Positions 18,558 to 27,513 of a stretch of 64,000 bases of DNA are shown here, piece after piece (the first letter of the stretch is position 1; every line of letters starts with the position of its first letter). Location: the NCBI RefSeq assembly GCF_020687745.1, contig NZ_JAJEWK010000002.1, forward strand, positions 124,001-188,000, read 5' to 3'. The translations under genes were made by a program, and so were the position numbers. Source of the DNA: Chryseobacterium sp. MFBS3-17. GTDB lineage: Bacteria > Bacteroidota > Bacteroidia > Flavobacteriales > Weeksellaceae. The notes beneath the pieces are model-generated. The model did not search any database. It was not told where the DNA came from and was given only the letters and a program-made list of their open reading frames with translations.

Positions 18558-18812
18558 ATGGACAGAAATTTAAGAAAAGAAAGAATTGGGGTGGTTTCCA
18601 GCAACAAAATGGAAAAAACTATTGTTGTAAGCGAGACAATGAGAATGAAACACCCATTATACGGTAAGTTCGTTTTGAAAACGAAAAAATATACCGCTCA
18701 TGATGAGAATAATGAGTGCAGCGAAGGCGATACTGTATTAATTCAGGAAACAAGACCTTTGAGCAAAAGTAAGAGATGGAGATTAGTAAGAATCATTGAA
18801 AAAGCTAAGTAA
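18558..18812 (+). CDS. rpsQ: Small ribosomal subunit protein uS17
   Basis: An 84-residue OB-fold protein that binds 16S rRNA early. [19 protein letters not shown] and [27 protein letters not shown] (family signature GDxVxIxExRPLSKxK) are intact. Its stop codon overlaps the rplN start in TAATG, so the two are likely coupled in translation. Confidence 0.98.
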   Translation: MDRNLRKERIGVVSSNKMEKTIVVSETMRMKHPLYGKFVLKTKKYTAHDENNECSEGDTVLIQETRPLSKSKRWRLVRIIEKAK

Positions 18813-19180
18813 TGTTACAAACAGAATCAAGATTAAAAGTAGCTGATAATACCGGAGCAAAAGAAGTTTTGGTAATCAGAGTTCTGGGGGGTACCAGAAG
18901 AAGATATGCTTCAGTGGGTGATAAAATCGTAGTGACTATCAAAGATTCTACACCATCAGGAAACGCAAAGAAAGGACAAGTGTCCAAAGCTGTAGTCGTA
19001 AGAACCAAAAAAGCAGTTCGCAGAAAAGATGGATCATACATCAAATTTGACGATAATGCCTGCGTGCTTCTTAACGCTACAGGAGAAATGAGAGGAACAC
19101 GTGTTTTCGGACCCGTTGCCCGTGAGTTGAGAGATAAAGAATACATGAAAGTAATTTCATTGGCTCCAGAAGTTTTATAA
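18812..19180 (+). CDS. rplN: Large ribosomal subunit protein uL14
   Basis: A 122-residue L14 at the subunit interface, contacting 16S rRNA helix 14. It begins [19 protein letters not shown] and ends [11 protein letters not shown], both family-typical. First gene of the spc part of the run. The start is the ATG in TAATG shared with rpsQ. Confidence 0.99.
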   Translation: MLQTESRLKVADNTGAKEVLVIRVLGGTRRRYASVGDKIVVTIKDSTPSGNAKKGQVSKAVVVRTKKAVRRKDGSYIKFDDNACVLLNATGEMRGTRVFGPVARELRDKEYMKVISLAPEVL

Positions 19181-19187
19181 TAATTTT

Positions 19188-19247
19188 AAAGGAGAGATTC
19201 TCCTGATCCTTCAGAAGAATCTCAAATTTTTAATCTAAAATCTGACA
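19188..19247 (+). other. Spacer with hairpin and AATCT repeats between rplN and rplX
   Basis: GGAGAGATTCTCC at 19191-19203 folds on itself, followed by the repeated element AATCTCAAATTTTTAATCTAAAATCTG. The hairpin lacks a T-run directly behind it. It may shape or process the mRNA. Confidence 0.45.
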
Positions 19248-19252
19248 AAGAA

Positions 19253-19573
19253 ATGACAAAAATTAAAATAAAAAGAGGAGACAACGTAATCGTAACCACC
19301 GGTAAGAATAAAGGCGGAAAAGGCGAAGTTCTTCAGATCATTAAGAAAGAAGGAAAAGACCCAAGAGTTATTGTGGCAGGCATTAACGTGATCAAAAAAC
19401 ACGTGAAGCCTTCTGCATCTAACCCGCAGGGTAACATCGTAGAAAGAGAAGCTCCTATTCATATTTCCAATGTTGCCTTAATGGACAAAAACGGAAAAGC
19501 AACCAAAACAGGAAGCAAAATGGAGGGTGATAAGAAAGTAAGAGTTGCTAAAACAACCGGTGAAACTTTATAA
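19253..19573 (+). CDS. rplX: Large ribosomal subunit protein uL24
   Basis: A 106-residue KOW-domain protein that starts 50S assembly with L3. The KOW motif lies at about residues 6-25 ([20 protein letters not shown]) and [12 protein letters not shown] follows. It is 72 nt behind rplN, one of the longer gaps in the operon, and 10 nt before rplE. Confidence 0.98.
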   Translation: MTKIKIKRGDNVIVTTGKNKGGKGEVLQIIKKEGKDPRVIVAGINVIKKHVKPSASNPQGNIVEREAPIHISNVALMDKNGKATKTGSKMEGDKKVRVAKTTGETL

Positions 19574-19583
19574 TAGTACAGAC

Positions 19584-20135
19584 ATGGAATTTATAGCAAG
19601 ACCAAAAAAAATATACAGAGAGAAAATTGTTCCTGCAATGATGGAAGAATTTGGGTATAAATCTGTAATGCAGGTTCCCAGATTAGAGAAAATCATTCTT
19701 TCACAAGGTTTGGGCGCAGCTACTGCAGACAAAAAAATCATTGATTACGCAGTAGAAGAACTTACCGCCATCACAGGCCAGAAAGCTGTGGGAACCATCT
19801 CTAAGAAAGATGAAGCAGCCTTCAAACTGAGAAAAGGAATGCCGGTAGGAGCCAGAGTAACCCTGAGAGCCGACAAAATGTACGAGTTCCTGGACAGACT
19901 TACTTCTTCTGCATTGCCACGAATCAGAGATTTCTCCGGAATCAAAGCAGATGGTTTTGACGGACGCGGAAATTATAACCTGGGTATTACCGAGCAGATT
20001 ATCTTCCCGGAAATCGTGATCGATAAAGTGAAGAAAATTCAAGGGATGGACATCACTTTTGTGACCACTGCCAAAACAGATAAGGAAGCAAAATCATTAT
20101 TAACTCACTTCGGTTTACCATTTAAAAAGAACTAA
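19584..20135 (+). CDS. rplE: Large ribosomal subunit protein uL5
   Basis: A 183-residue L5, which binds 5S rRNA and contacts S13 across the subunit bridge. The ATG at 19584 ([15 protein letters not shown]) is chosen; a longer frame from 19545 would overlap the end of rplX and lacks homologous sequence. Visible family blocks: [34 protein letters not shown] and [17 protein letters not shown]. Confidence 0.98.
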   Translation: MEFIARPKKIYREKIVPAMMEEFGYKSVMQVPRLEKIILSQGLGAATADKKIIDYAVEELTAITGQKAVGTISKKDEAAFKLRKGMPVGARVTLRADKMYEFLDRLTSSALPRIRDFSGIKADGFDGRGNYNLGITEQIIFPEIVIDKVKKIQGMDITFVTTAKTDKEAKSLLTHFGLPFKKN

Positions 20136-20138
20136 GAA

Positions 20139-20408
20139 ATGGCTAAAGAATCAATGAAAGCGCGTGAGCGCAAAAGAGAAGCTACAGTTGCAAAATATGC
20201 TGAGAAAAGAAAGGCTCTGAAAGAAGCCGGAGATTACGAAGCTTTGCAAAAATTACCAAAAGATGCTTCTCCCGTAAGACTGCATAACAGATGCAAACTT
20301 ACAGGAAGACCAAGAGGTTACATGAGAGCATTTGGTATTTCCAGAGTAACTTTCCGCGAGATGGCAAACCAAGGTTTGATCCCGGGAGTGAAAAAAGCAA
20401 GTTGGTAA
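20139..20408 (+). CDS. rpsN: Small ribosomal subunit protein uS14
   Basis: An 89-residue S14 of the zinc-free (C-minus) type: the CxxC pairs of the short zinc form are absent. It contains [33 protein letters not shown], the conserved core, and ends KKASW as is usual. Only 3 nt separate it from rplE, while an unusual 153-nt spacer follows. Confidence 0.98.
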   Translation: MAKESMKARERKREATVAKYAEKRKALKEAGDYEALQKLPKDASPVRLHNRCKLTGRPRGYMRAFGISRVTFREMANQGLIPGVKKASW

Positions 20409-20561
20409 CAATTTTGTAAAAATCGAGGCAGTCAAGTTGAACTTCAGACCCGAGACCTATAGCTGAGAGATAGGAGACGTAAAGTCTCTTGTCTCCAGTC
20501 TTTAAAACTCCAGTCCCTTTCAATACTGGCTGTCATTAACCAATAACAACAAAAAAGAAAA
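20409..20561 (+). other. Repeat-rich spacer between rpsN and rpsH
   Basis: It contains two competing stems, CCTAT/ATAGG (20456-20474) and GGAGAC/GTCTCC (20473-20496), and a direct repeat CTCCAGTC at 20493-20500 and 20508-20515. It has no open frame of note and no terminator-like T-run. Such GTCTC-rich filler differs from the AATCTAAA repeats of the other spacers. Confidence 0.5.
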
Positions 20562-20960
20562 ATGGTAACAGATCCAATTTCAGATTTCCTGACCAGAGTA
20601 AGGAACGCACAAAGCGCAGGCCACAAAGTGGTGGATATTCCTGCATCGAAAATCAAAAAGGAGATTACTAAAATCCTCTATGACCAGGGTTATATTACAA
20701 ACTATAAGTTTGAAGATAATGCGGTACAGGGGAACATCAAAATCGCTTTGAAGTATGACAAACTAACCAGCAAACCTGCCATCAAGTCCATCCAGAGAGC
20801 ATCCAGACCAGGACTTAGATACTACGCAGGATCTACAGAACTGCCAAGAGTTCTGAACGGGTTAGGGATCGCTATCATCTCTACTTCCAGAGGAGTGATG
20901 ACAGGGAAACAAGCTAAAAAAGAGAATGTAGGTGGAGAGGTAATCTGCTATGTTTATTAA
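20562..20960 (+). CDS. rpsH: Small ribosomal subunit protein uS8
   Basis: A 132-residue S8, a primary 16S rRNA binder. It begins MVTDPISDFLTRVRNAQ and ends with GVMTGKQAKKENVGGEVICYVY, the signature S/T-rich RNA-binding region included (ISTSRGVMT). In E. coli S8 represses the spc operon at L5; no such site was examined beyond noting that rplE is upstream here as well. Confidence 0.98.
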   Translation: MVTDPISDFLTRVRNAQSAGHKVVDIPASKIKKEITKILYDQGYITNYKFEDNAVQGNIKIALKYDKLTSKPAIKSIQRASRPGLRYYAGSTELPRVLNGLGIAIISTSRGVMTGKQAKKENVGGEVICYVY

Positions 20961-20978
20961 TTTTTTAAAATAAGGAAA

Positions 20979-21524
20979 ATGTCAAGAATTGGTAAATCAA
21001 TTATAACGGTTCCTGCCGGTGTTACCATCTCCCAAGAAAACGGGGTTGTAACCGTAAAAGGTCCAAAGGGAGAATTGTCCCAGGAACTTTTGGAAGGAAT
21101 CAGCATCGAGCAGAAAGACGGAGAAATCACGGTAACCCGCCCGTCTGATTCTAAACAACATAAAGCATTGCACGGATTGTACAGATCACTGATCAATAAT
21201 ATGGTAGTGGGTACAGCCGAAGGTTTCGAAAAGAAACTGGAACTGGTAGGGGTAGGTTACAGAGCCGCTCACCAGGGACAAAAACTGGATCTGGCATTGG
21301 GATTCTCTCACAGTATCGTTATGGAACTTCCTGCTGAAGTAAAAGTAGATACCCTGACAGAGAAAGGTAAAAACCCAATCATCACACTGGCGTCACATGA
21401 CAAGCAATTGCTGGGCATGGTGGCTGCAAAAATCAGATCTTTCAGAAAACCTGAACCATACAAAGGTAAAGGGGTGAGATTTGTAGGTGAAATTGTAAGA
21501 CGTAAAGCTGGTAAATCTGCTTAA
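20979..21524 (+). CDS. rplF: Large ribosomal subunit protein uL6
   Basis: A 181-residue L6 near the sarcin-ricin loop and the factor-binding site. SRIGKSIITVPAGVTI at the start and PEPYKGKGVRFVGEIVRRKAGKSA at the end are typical; the latter is the RNA-binding signature. Two internal similar domains are expected from the family. It is 18 nt from both neighbours. Confidence 0.99.
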   Translation: MSRIGKSIITVPAGVTISQENGVVTVKGPKGELSQELLEGISIEQKDGEITVTRPSDSKQHKALHGLYRSLINNMVVGTAEGFEKKLELVGVGYRAAHQGQKLDLALGFSHSIVMELPAEVKVDTLTEKGKNPIITLASHDKQLLGMVAAKIRSFRKPEPYKGKGVRFVGEIVRRKAGKSA

Positions 21525-21542
21525 TTTTAAAACTTAAGAAAA

Positions 21543-21890
21543 ATGGCACTAAGCAAAGTAGAAAAAAGAAATAGAATTAAAAGAAGAGTGAGAGGAAAAA
21601 TCTCCGGTTCTTCTGAATTGCCAAGATTATCCGTTTACAAAAGTAACAAAGAAATTTACGCTCAGATCATAGACGATAAAGAAGGTAAAACACTTGCATC
21701 TGCTTCTTCCAGAGGTCTGAATGCAAAAGGAAATAAAGTGGAAATCTCTGCAGAAGTTGGGAAGGCAATTGCCGAAAAAGCAAAAGCTGCAGGTATTGAA
21801 ACCATCGTGTTCGATAGAAACGGTTTCGTATACCACGGGCGTGTAAAAGCCCTGGCAGACGGAGCTAGAGAAGGCGGACTAAAATTCTAA
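21543..21890 (+). CDS. rplR: Large ribosomal subunit protein uL18
   Basis: A 115-residue L18 that carries 5S rRNA into the 50S subunit with L5. The basic start [16 protein letters not shown] and [19 protein letters not shown] are characteristic, and [19 protein letters not shown] closes the protein in the family manner. Confidence 0.99.
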   Translation: MALSKVEKRNRIKRRVRGKISGSSELPRLSVYKSNKEIYAQIIDDKEGKTLASASSRGLNAKGNKVEISAEVGKAIAEKAKAAGIETIVFDRNGFVYHGRVKALADGAREGGLKF

Positions 21891-21909
21891 TCATTAAATT
21901 TCGGAACAT

Positions 21910-22434
21910 ATGTTAGGACTAGATAATATAGAAAAAGTAAAACCGGGAGGATTAGAACTTAAAGATCGTCTCGTAGCTGTAAACAGAGTAACCAAAGTAA
22001 CCAAAGGTGGACGTGCATTCGGATTTTCTGCAATTGTTGTAGTAGGAGACGAAGCAGGCGTTATCGGTTACGGTCTGGGGAAATCCAAAGAAGTGGCAAC
22101 CGCGATCTCTAAAGCAGTAGAGGATGCCAAGAAAAACCTGGTAAAAGTACCCCTTACCAAAGACGGTACCATTTATCACGAAACCGAATCAAGATTTGGA
22201 GGTGCTCATGTTTTCATGAGACCGGCTTCTCACGGTACAGGGGTTATCGCTGGTAACACCGTGCGTATCGTAGTAGAATCTGCAGGTATCAAAGATATTC
22301 TTACAAAATCAAAAGGATCTTCTAACCCGCATAACGTGGTAAAGGCAACTTTCAAAGCGTTACTGGATATCAGAACTCCGGAAGAGATTGCAAGAATGAG
22401 AGGGGTAAGTCTGGATAAAGTTTTTAAACACTAA
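21910..22434 (+). CDS. rpsE: Small ribosomal subunit protein uS5
   Basis: A 174-residue S5 at the mRNA entry channel, important for accuracy. [22 protein letters not shown] is the dsRNA-binding-like motif; the spectinomycin-sensitive loop lies at about residues 25-35. Further on [20 protein letters not shown] is intact. rpmD follows after 15 nt. Confidence 0.99.
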   Translation: MLGLDNIEKVKPGGLELKDRLVAVNRVTKVTKGGRAFGFSAIVVVGDEAGVIGYGLGKSKEVATAISKAVEDAKKNLVKVPLTKDGTIYHETESRFGGAHVFMRPASHGTGVIAGNTVRIVVESAGIKDILTKSKGSSNPHNVVKATFKALLDIRTPEEIARMRGVSLDKVFKH

Positions 22435-22449
22435 TAAGCGACATAAAAA

Positions 22450-22626
22450 ATGGCAACAATTAAAGTAAAACAAGTAAGAAGTGCTATTGGCAGAACCAAG
22501 TCTCAGAAGAGAACGCTTGAAGCATTAGGGTTGAAAAAACTGCACCAGGTAGTAACACATGAAGATACTCCTGCTATCCTGGGGATGGTGGCTGCAGTAA
22601 GACACTTAGTAGAAGTTGAAAAATAA
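22450..22626 (+). CDS. rpmD: Large ribosomal subunit protein uL30
   Basis: A 58-residue gene that fills the gap between rpsE and rplO. Translation gives ATIKVKQVRSAIGRTKSQKR, then LKKLHQVVTHEDTPAILGMV, the typical L30 sequence, ending HLVEVEK and TAA. Its place agrees with the conserved spc order. L30 is a peripheral protein on the 50S subunit and is missing in some bacteria, so its presence is worth recording. Confidence 0.97.
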   Translation: MATIKVKQVRSAIGRTKSQKRTLEALGLKKLHQVVTHEDTPAILGMVAAVRHLVEVEK

Positions 22627-22639
22627 TTATCAGATAAAA

Positions 22640-22705
22640 GAAGAGAGCTTCCGGAAGCATGGTTTCCGGAAACTCAAATCTTAAATCTCAAATCTCAAAT
22701 CTAAA
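22640..22705 (+). other. Hairpin plus AATCT repeats between rpmD and rplO
   Basis: GAGCTTCCGGAA and TTCCGGAAACTC (about 22643-22674) pair around GCATGGT, giving a stem of eleven pairs with one mismatch. It is followed by AAATCTTAAATCTCAAATCT-type repeats up to rplO. Lack of a T-run argues against termination. Confidence 0.5.
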
Positions 22706-22710
22706 AAGCA

Positions 22711-23160
22711 ATGAACTTAAATAACTTAAAACCGGCTACAGGTTCTACCTTCAATTCCAAAAGAATTGGTAGAGGACAAGGTAGCGGAAAAGGCGGTACT
22801 TCCACAAAAGGACACAAAGGTCAGAAATCCAGAGCCGGATATTCTCAGAAGATCGGTTTCGAAGGGGGACAAATGCCTTTGCAAAGAAGATTGCCTAAAT
22901 TCGGTTTCAATAATATCAACAGAAAAGAATTTAGAGGAATTAACCTGGATACCATTCAGAACCTGATTGATACCAAAGACATCAAAGGAGACATTACCAA
23001 AGATGTACTGGTGCAAAACGGACTGGCAGGTAAAAATGACCTGGTAAAAATTATGGGCAGAGGAGAGCTGAAAGCCGGCGTATCCATCTCTGCTGATAAA
23101 TTTACAAAGTCTGCCGAAGAACTTATCGCTAAAGCGGGAGGTAAAGCAATTACTCTATAA
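22711..23160 (+). CDS. rplO: Large ribosomal subunit protein uL15
   Basis: A 149-residue L15. The N-terminal glycine- and lysine-rich extension (RIGRGQGSGKGGTSTKGHKG) threads into 23S rRNA, and GFEGGQMPLQRRLPKFGF is the family signature. The C-terminal domain ends AKAGGKAITL. secY follows after 8 nt, the usual neighbour. Confidence 0.99.
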   Translation: MNLNNLKPATGSTFNSKRIGRGQGSGKGGTSTKGHKGQKSRAGYSQKIGFEGGQMPLQRRLPKFGFNNINRKEFRGINLDTIQNLIDTKDIKGDITKDVLVQNGLAGKNDLVKIMGRGELKAGVSISADKFTKSAEELIAKAGGKAITL

Positions 23161-23168
23161 TTATTGAA

Positions 23169-24548
23169 ATGAAAGGATTTATACAAACACTAAAAAATAT
23201 TTGGAGTCTTAAGGAGCTCAGAGAAAAAATACTCTTTACTCTGGGAATGATCCTGGTGTATAGATTCGCAACTTTTATTTCCCTGCCGGCCATTAACCTT
23301 TCGGAGGTTGGTGATTTGCTGGAACATTATCAAAATCAAGGTGGTAGCAACCAAGGAGCAGGGCTCCTTGGTTTACTTTCGTCTTTTACCGGAGGTGCAT
23401 TTGCCAATGCGTCTGTCATGGCGCTCGGGATCATGCCCTATATCTCCGCTTCCATTATTGTACAGCTTATGGGTATGGCCATTCCATATCTCCAGAAGCT
23501 GCAGAAGGACGGGGAGTCCGGTAGAAATACCCTGAATCAGATTACCAGATGGCTTACCATCGCCGTATGTCTGGTGCAGGCACCCAGTTACCTTACCTCT
23601 ATTACCACAATGTTCCTGCCGTATTCACAGTTTTCGCAGGCCTATTATGTGGAGCCCAACTCCATCATGTTCTGGCTGCCAAGTATCGTTATTCTGGTAG
23701 CAGGATCGGTATTTGCCATGTGGTTAGGTGAAAAGATTACAGACAAAGGAATCGGAAACGGGATCTCTATCCTGATTATGATTGGTATCCTGGCAGGTTT
23801 ACCGCAGGCATTCGTACAGGAATTTGTAACCCAGACCGGGAAAGGCGGAGCCGGAACCATTATGATTCTGGTAGAAGTACTCTTCTGGATGCTCGTGGTT
23901 TTACTGGCCATCATCCTCTCTGTTGCGGTACGCAAGATTCCGATCCAGTACGTAAGCCGTGCACAGGCCAGAGGTGGTGTAAACCGTAACCTGATGCAGG
24001 GAGCCAGACAATGGATTCCGCTGAAAGTAAATGCAGCCGGGGTAATGCCCATCATCTTCGCGCAGGCGCTGATGTTTGTACCGGGATTACTCACCAAGCT
24101 GGATGACAGTAATACCTTCTTTGCCGGATTCCAGAATGTATTCAGCTGGCAGTATAATGTATTGTTCGCATTACTCATCATCATCTTCACCTTCTTCTAT
24201 ACCGCAATTACGATTCCGGTGAACCAGATGGCAGATGATCTGAAGAGAAACGGAGGGTTAATTCCGAAAATCAGACCCGGTAAGGAAACTTCTGATTATC
24301 TGGATGATATTTTATCAAAATTAACCTTGCCAGGTTCAATATTTTTGGCTATTTTTGCAGTCCTTCCGGCACTAGTGTACGGATGGTTGGTGGAAACGCA
24401 GAATTTTGCCCTGTTCTTCGGGGGTACATCGCTTTTAATTATGGTGGGTGTAATCCTGGATACCGTGCAACAAATCAATACGTATCTGTTAAATCACCAT
24501 TATGATGGTTTGATGCAGTCAAAATTGTCACGATCATCAAACAGCTAA
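23169..24548 (+). CDS. secY: Protein translocase subunit SecY
   Basis: A 459-residue inner-membrane channel protein with ten predicted helices. Recognised by TLGMILVYRFATFISLPAIN in helix 1, the plug region after it, ASVMALGIMPYISASIIVQLM in helix 2 and GIGNGISILIMIGILAGLP further on. The cytosolic loop with RRxPIQY (VRKIPIQYVSRAQ) used for SecA and ribosome binding is intact. It partners with SecE and SecG elsewhere on the chromosome. infA follows after 8 nt. Confidence 0.99.
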   Translation: MKGFIQTLKNIWSLKELREKILFTLGMILVYRFATFISLPAINLSEVGDLLEHYQNQGGSNQGAGLLGLLSSFTGGAFANASVMALGIMPYISASIIVQLMGMAIPYLQKLQKDGESGRNTLNQITRWLTIAVCLVQAPSYLTSITTMFLPYSQFSQAYYVEPNSIMFWLPSIVILVAGSVFAMWLGEKITDKGIGNGISILIMIGILAGLPQAFVQEFVTQTGKGGAGTIMILVEVLFWMLVVLLAIILSVAVRKIPIQYVSRAQARGGVNRNLMQGARQWIPLKVNAAGVMPIIFAQALMFVPGLLTKLDDSNTFFAGFQNVFSWQYNVLFALLIIIFTFFYTAITIPVNQMADDLKRNGGLIPKIRPGKETSDYLDDILSKLTLPGSIFLAIFAVLPALVYGWLVETQNFALFFGGTSLLIMVGVILDTVQQINTYLLNHHYDGLMQSKLSRSSNS

Positions 24549-24556
24549 AACAGTAA

Positions 24557-24772
24557 ATGGCTAAACAAAAACATATAGAACAGGATGGCGTCATAGTGGA
24601 AGCACTTTCCAACGCCATGTTTCGTGTAGAATTGGAAAATGGGCATGTTCTTATTGCCCATATTTCCGGTAAAATGAGAATGCATTATATCAAGTTATTG
24701 CCCGGTGATAAGGTGAAGCTTGAAATGTCTCCTTATGACTTAACCAAGGGTAGAATTACGTTCAGGTATTAA
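24557..24772 (+). CDS. infA: Translation initiation factor IF-1
   Basis: A 71-residue OB-fold factor that occupies the A site during initiation. [20 protein letters not shown] at the start, [32 protein letters not shown] at the end are standard. The gap of 163 nt to rpmJ is the longest in this part of the operon and holds a hairpin and direct repeats. Confidence 0.98.
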   Translation: MAKQKHIEQDGVIVEALSNAMFRVELENGHVLIAHISGKMRMHYIKLLPGDKVKLEMSPYDLTKGRITFRY

Positions 24773-24871
24773 TCTGGTACACGTAATTTTGTGCTGCCTG
24801 CCCGGGGCCCGTGTTCCACCAGCAGCAAAAGCAGGGAAAAGGTAATTGCAGAATTGCCGCATATATTTTAG

Positions 24872-24938
24872 TAAACAATCATCAAATGCATTCGCAGAAT
24901 TCATTTGACCGTTAAGAGAAATAAACAATCATCAAATG
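24872..24938 (+). promoter_or_regulatory. rpmJ leader: 17-nt direct repeat, hairpin and 9-codon upstream frame
   Basis: TAAACAATCATCAAATG occurs at 24872-24888 and again at 24922-24938, where its ATG is the rpmJ start. The ATG of the first copy opens MHSQNSFDR and a TAA at 24913-24915. The segment 24882-24908 folds into a stem of TCAAATGCATTC against GAATTCATTTGA with a single mismatch and a GCA loop, covering the upstream ATG. No T-run follows. The layout suggests translational control of L36 or a duplicated start region; function is inferred only. Confidence 0.6.
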
Positions 24939-25052
24939 AAAGTTAGAGCATCTATTAAAAAAAGAAGTGCTGATTGCAAAATCGTTCGCCGCAAAGGTGT
25001 TCTTTTTGTAATCAACAAGAAAAACCCAAAATTTAAACAAAGACAAGGCTAA
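24936..25052 (+). CDS. rpmJ: Large ribosomal subunit protein bL36
   Basis: A 38-residue L36 reading [20 protein letters not shown], then [18 protein letters not shown]. It is of the short type but with only one of the zinc-ligand Cys retained (SADCKIV), so it is a zinc-independent form. The location between infA and rpsM is the conserved alpha-operon place. The ATG is the second of two ATGs in identical 17-nt contexts. Confidence 0.96.
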   Translation: MKVRASIKKRSADCKIVRRKGVLFVINKKNPKFKQRQG

Positions 25053-25061
25053 AATTAAATT

Positions 25062-25439
25062 ATGGCGAGAATTTCAGGTATTGATTTACCAAAAAACAAA
25101 AGAGGCGTTATCGGTTTGACTTACATCTACGGAATCGGAAGAAGCACAGCTTCTCTTATTCTTAAGAATGCCGGTATCAGCGAAGACAAGAAAGTCAACG
25201 AATGGAATGACGATGAATTGGCTGCCATCAGAAACTTTATCACAGACAACATTAAAGTTGAAGGTGAACTGCGTTCTGAAGTGCAATTGAACATTAAGCG
25301 ATTAATGGACATAGGATGCCAACGAGGAATACGTCACAGACTGGGATTACCTTTAAGAGGCCAAAGAACGAAAAACAATTCTAGAACCCGTAAAGGAAGA
25401 AGAAAAACTGTTGCTAACAAGAAAAAGGCAAGTAAATAA
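25062..25439 (+). CDS. rpsM: Small ribosomal subunit protein uS13
   Basis: A 125-residue S13 in the 30S head, contacting L5 and the P-site tRNA through its C-terminal tail. [25 protein letters not shown] opens the protein and [28 protein letters not shown] is the helix-two-turn-helix region. The Lys-rich end ([12 protein letters not shown]) is normal. It lies 9 nt behind rpmJ. Confidence 0.99.
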   Translation: MARISGIDLPKNKRGVIGLTYIYGIGRSTASLILKNAGISEDKKVNEWNDDELAAIRNFITDNIKVEGELRSEVQLNIKRLMDIGCQRGIRHRLGLPLRGQRTKNNSRTRKGRRKTVANKKKASK

Positions 25440-25450
25440 TCGTTAGAATT

Positions 25451-25840
25451 ATGGCAAAACAAACTAAAGTAGTAAAGAAAAGAAAAGTAAAAGTAGAAGC
25501 GATTGGTGAAGCACACATCCAGGCGTCTTTTAATAATATTATTATTTCTTTAACAAATAAAGCCGGAGAGGTAATCTCTTGGGCATCTGCCGGTAAAATG
25601 GGATTCAGAGGTTCTAAAAAGAATACTCCGTTTGCAGCTCAGATGGCTGCAGAAAACTGCGCTGCCGTAGCCCACGAAGCTGGGTTGAGAAGAGTGAAGG
25701 TGTTTGTGAAAGGTCCTGGTCAGGGTAGAGAGTCTGCCATCAGAACCATTCATAACGCAGGTATTGAAGTAAGCGAAATCGTAGATGTGACTCCTATGCC
25801 ACACAACGGTTGCAGACCTCCAAAAAGAAGAAGAGTATAA
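25451..25840 (+). CDS. rpsK: Small ribosomal subunit protein uS11
   Basis: A 129-residue S11 on the 30S platform near the E-site mRNA. Typical blocks: [40 protein letters not shown] and [18 protein letters not shown] at the end, where relatives carry an iso-aspartate at the Asn-Gly. rpsD follows after a 28-nt spacer of AATCTAAA-type sequence. Confidence 0.99.
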   Translation: MAKQTKVVKKRKVKVEAIGEAHIQASFNNIIISLTNKAGEVISWASAGKMGFRGSKKNTPFAAQMAAENCAAVAHEAGLRRVKVFVKGPGQGRESAIRTIHNAGIEVSEIVDVTPMPHNGCRPPKRRRV

Positions 25841-25868
25841 TCTTAGAATCTAAAATCCTAATAAAAAT

Positions 25869-26477
25869 ATGGCAAGATATATTGGACCAAAAACCAAGAT
25901 TGCAAGAAAATTTGGAGCAGCAATCTTTGGAGACGATAAAAACTTCGAGAGAAGAAAAAACCAGCCGCCGGGACAGCACGGACCCAACAAAAGGAGAAAT
26001 GCAAAAAAATCCGAATATGCGGTACAGCTGAATGAAAAGCAAAAAGCTAAATATACTTACGGAATCCTGGAAAGACAGTTTGCGAATCTTTATGAAAAAG
26101 CAACCCGTGCAAAAGGAGTTACCGGTGAAGTATTGCTGCAACTTTGTGAGTCCAGACTGGATAATGTAGTATACAGAATCGGTTTTGCTAAAACCAGATC
26201 TGCTGCAAGACAACTTGTTTCTCACCGTCACATTACCGTGAACGGAGAACTGGTAAACATCCCTTCTTACCAGCTGAAAGCCGGTGACGTAGTAGCCGTA
26301 AGAGAAAAATCAAAATCTCTGGAAGTAGTTGCAGATGCACTGGCTTCCAAATCAAACTACGAATGGTTGCAGTTCAACGATGAGAAAAAGGAAAGTACTT
26401 TCCTTTCGGCTCCGGAGAGAATTCAGATTCCTGAAGATATCAAAGAGCAGCTTATCGTCGAATTATACAACAAATAA
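25869..26477 (+). CDS. rpsD: Small ribosomal subunit protein uS4
   Basis: A 202-residue S4, a primary 16S binder and part of the mRNA entry helicase. The N-terminal [15 protein letters not shown] and the S4 RNA-binding domain ([31 protein letters not shown], about residues 95-125) are intact. In E. coli it represses the alpha operon. No zinc Cys cluster is seen, again the C-minus form. Confidence 0.99.
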   Translation: MARYIGPKTKIARKFGAAIFGDDKNFERRKNQPPGQHGPNKRRNAKKSEYAVQLNEKQKAKYTYGILERQFANLYEKATRAKGVTGEVLLQLCESRLDNVVYRIGFAKTRSAARQLVSHRHITVNGELVNIPSYQLKAGDVVAVREKSKSLEVVADALASKSNYEWLQFNDEKKESTFLSAPERIQIPEDIKEQLIVELYNK

Positions 26478-26511
26478 TAAATATTAATCCAATCTTTGCT
26501 CAACCAACAAT

Positions 26512-27507
26512 ATGGCAATTTTACAATTCATAAAACCCGATAAAGTAATTCTTTTAAGTTCTGATGATTTTAAAGGTCAGTTTGAATTTAGACCTTTAGA
26601 ATCCGGCTTCGGACTTACCATCGGTAATGCTTTGAGAAGAGTTTTGCTTTCTTCTCTGGAAGGATATGCTATTTCTTCTATCAAAATAGAAGGGGTAGAG
26701 CACGAATTTTCAACGATTCCGGGCGTTATAGAAGATGTTACAGAAATCATCCTGAACCTGAAACAGCTTCGCCTTAAAGCCCTTGCAGAAAACCAGGCTC
26801 CTGAGCAAGTTTTTGCCAAAGTTTCCGGTCAAACACAAGTGACCGCCGGTGACCTCGGTAAAGCCGTAAAAGGATTTGAAGTTTTGAATCCCGATCTGGT
26901 CATCTGCAATATGAATAAAGATGTAAACTTCGAAATTACTTTTAATATTGAAAAGGGAAGAGGTTATGTTCCTTCAGAACAAAACAAATCCGGCAACGCT
27001 CCTCTGGGGACCATTGCCATAGATTCTATCTTCACCCCAATTAAAAAAGTGAAGTATGCAATTGAAAACTATCGTGTTGAGCAAAAAACAGACTACGAAA
27101 AACTTATATTGGATATTGAAACCGATGGGTCTATTACTCCGCAGAACGCTTTAACCGAAGCTTCAAAGATTCTGATCTATCACTTCATGCTGTTCTCTGA
27201 TGAAAGAATTACTCTGGAAACTGAAGCAGTAAAAGCATCCATCCAGTATGACGAAGAAACCCTGCATACCAGACAACTGCTCAAGTCCAAACTGGCAGAT
27301 ATGGACCTCTCTGTGAGAGCCCTGAACTGCCTGAAGGCTGCAGAAGTGGAAACACTGGGAGAACTGGTTTCTTACAGTAAGTCTGATCTGATGAAGTTTA
27401 GAAATTTTGGTAAAAAATCTCTGACTGAACTGGAAGAATTAGTACATGCAAAAGGTCTGAACTTCGGTTTCGACGTTGCCAAATATAAGTTAGACGCTGA
27501 TAAATAA
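26512..27507 (+). CDS. rpoA: RNA polymerase alpha subunit
   Basis: A 331-residue alpha subunit. The N-terminal dimerisation and assembly domain spans about residues 1-230 ([31 protein letters not shown] near 25), and after a linker the C-terminal domain carries the DNA- and activator-contacting helix-hairpin-helix region, [20 protein letters not shown] and [16 protein letters not shown]. It follows rpsD after 34 nt and precedes rplQ by 6 nt, the conserved arrangement. Confidence 0.99.
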   Translation: MAILQFIKPDKVILLSSDDFKGQFEFRPLESGFGLTIGNALRRVLLSSLEGYAISSIKIEGVEHEFSTIPGVIEDVTEIILNLKQLRLKALAENQAPEQVFAKVSGQTQVTAGDLGKAVKGFEVLNPDLVICNMNKDVNFEITFNIEKGRGYVPSEQNKSGNAPLGTIAIDSIFTPIKKVKYAIENYRVEQKTDYEKLILDIETDGSITPQNALTEASKILIYHFMLFSDERITLETEAVKASIQYDEETLHTRQLLKSKLADMDLSVRALNCLKAAEVETLGELVSYSKSDLMKFRNFGKKSLTELEELVHAKGLNFGFDVAKYKLDADK

Positions 27508-27513
27508 TAAACA

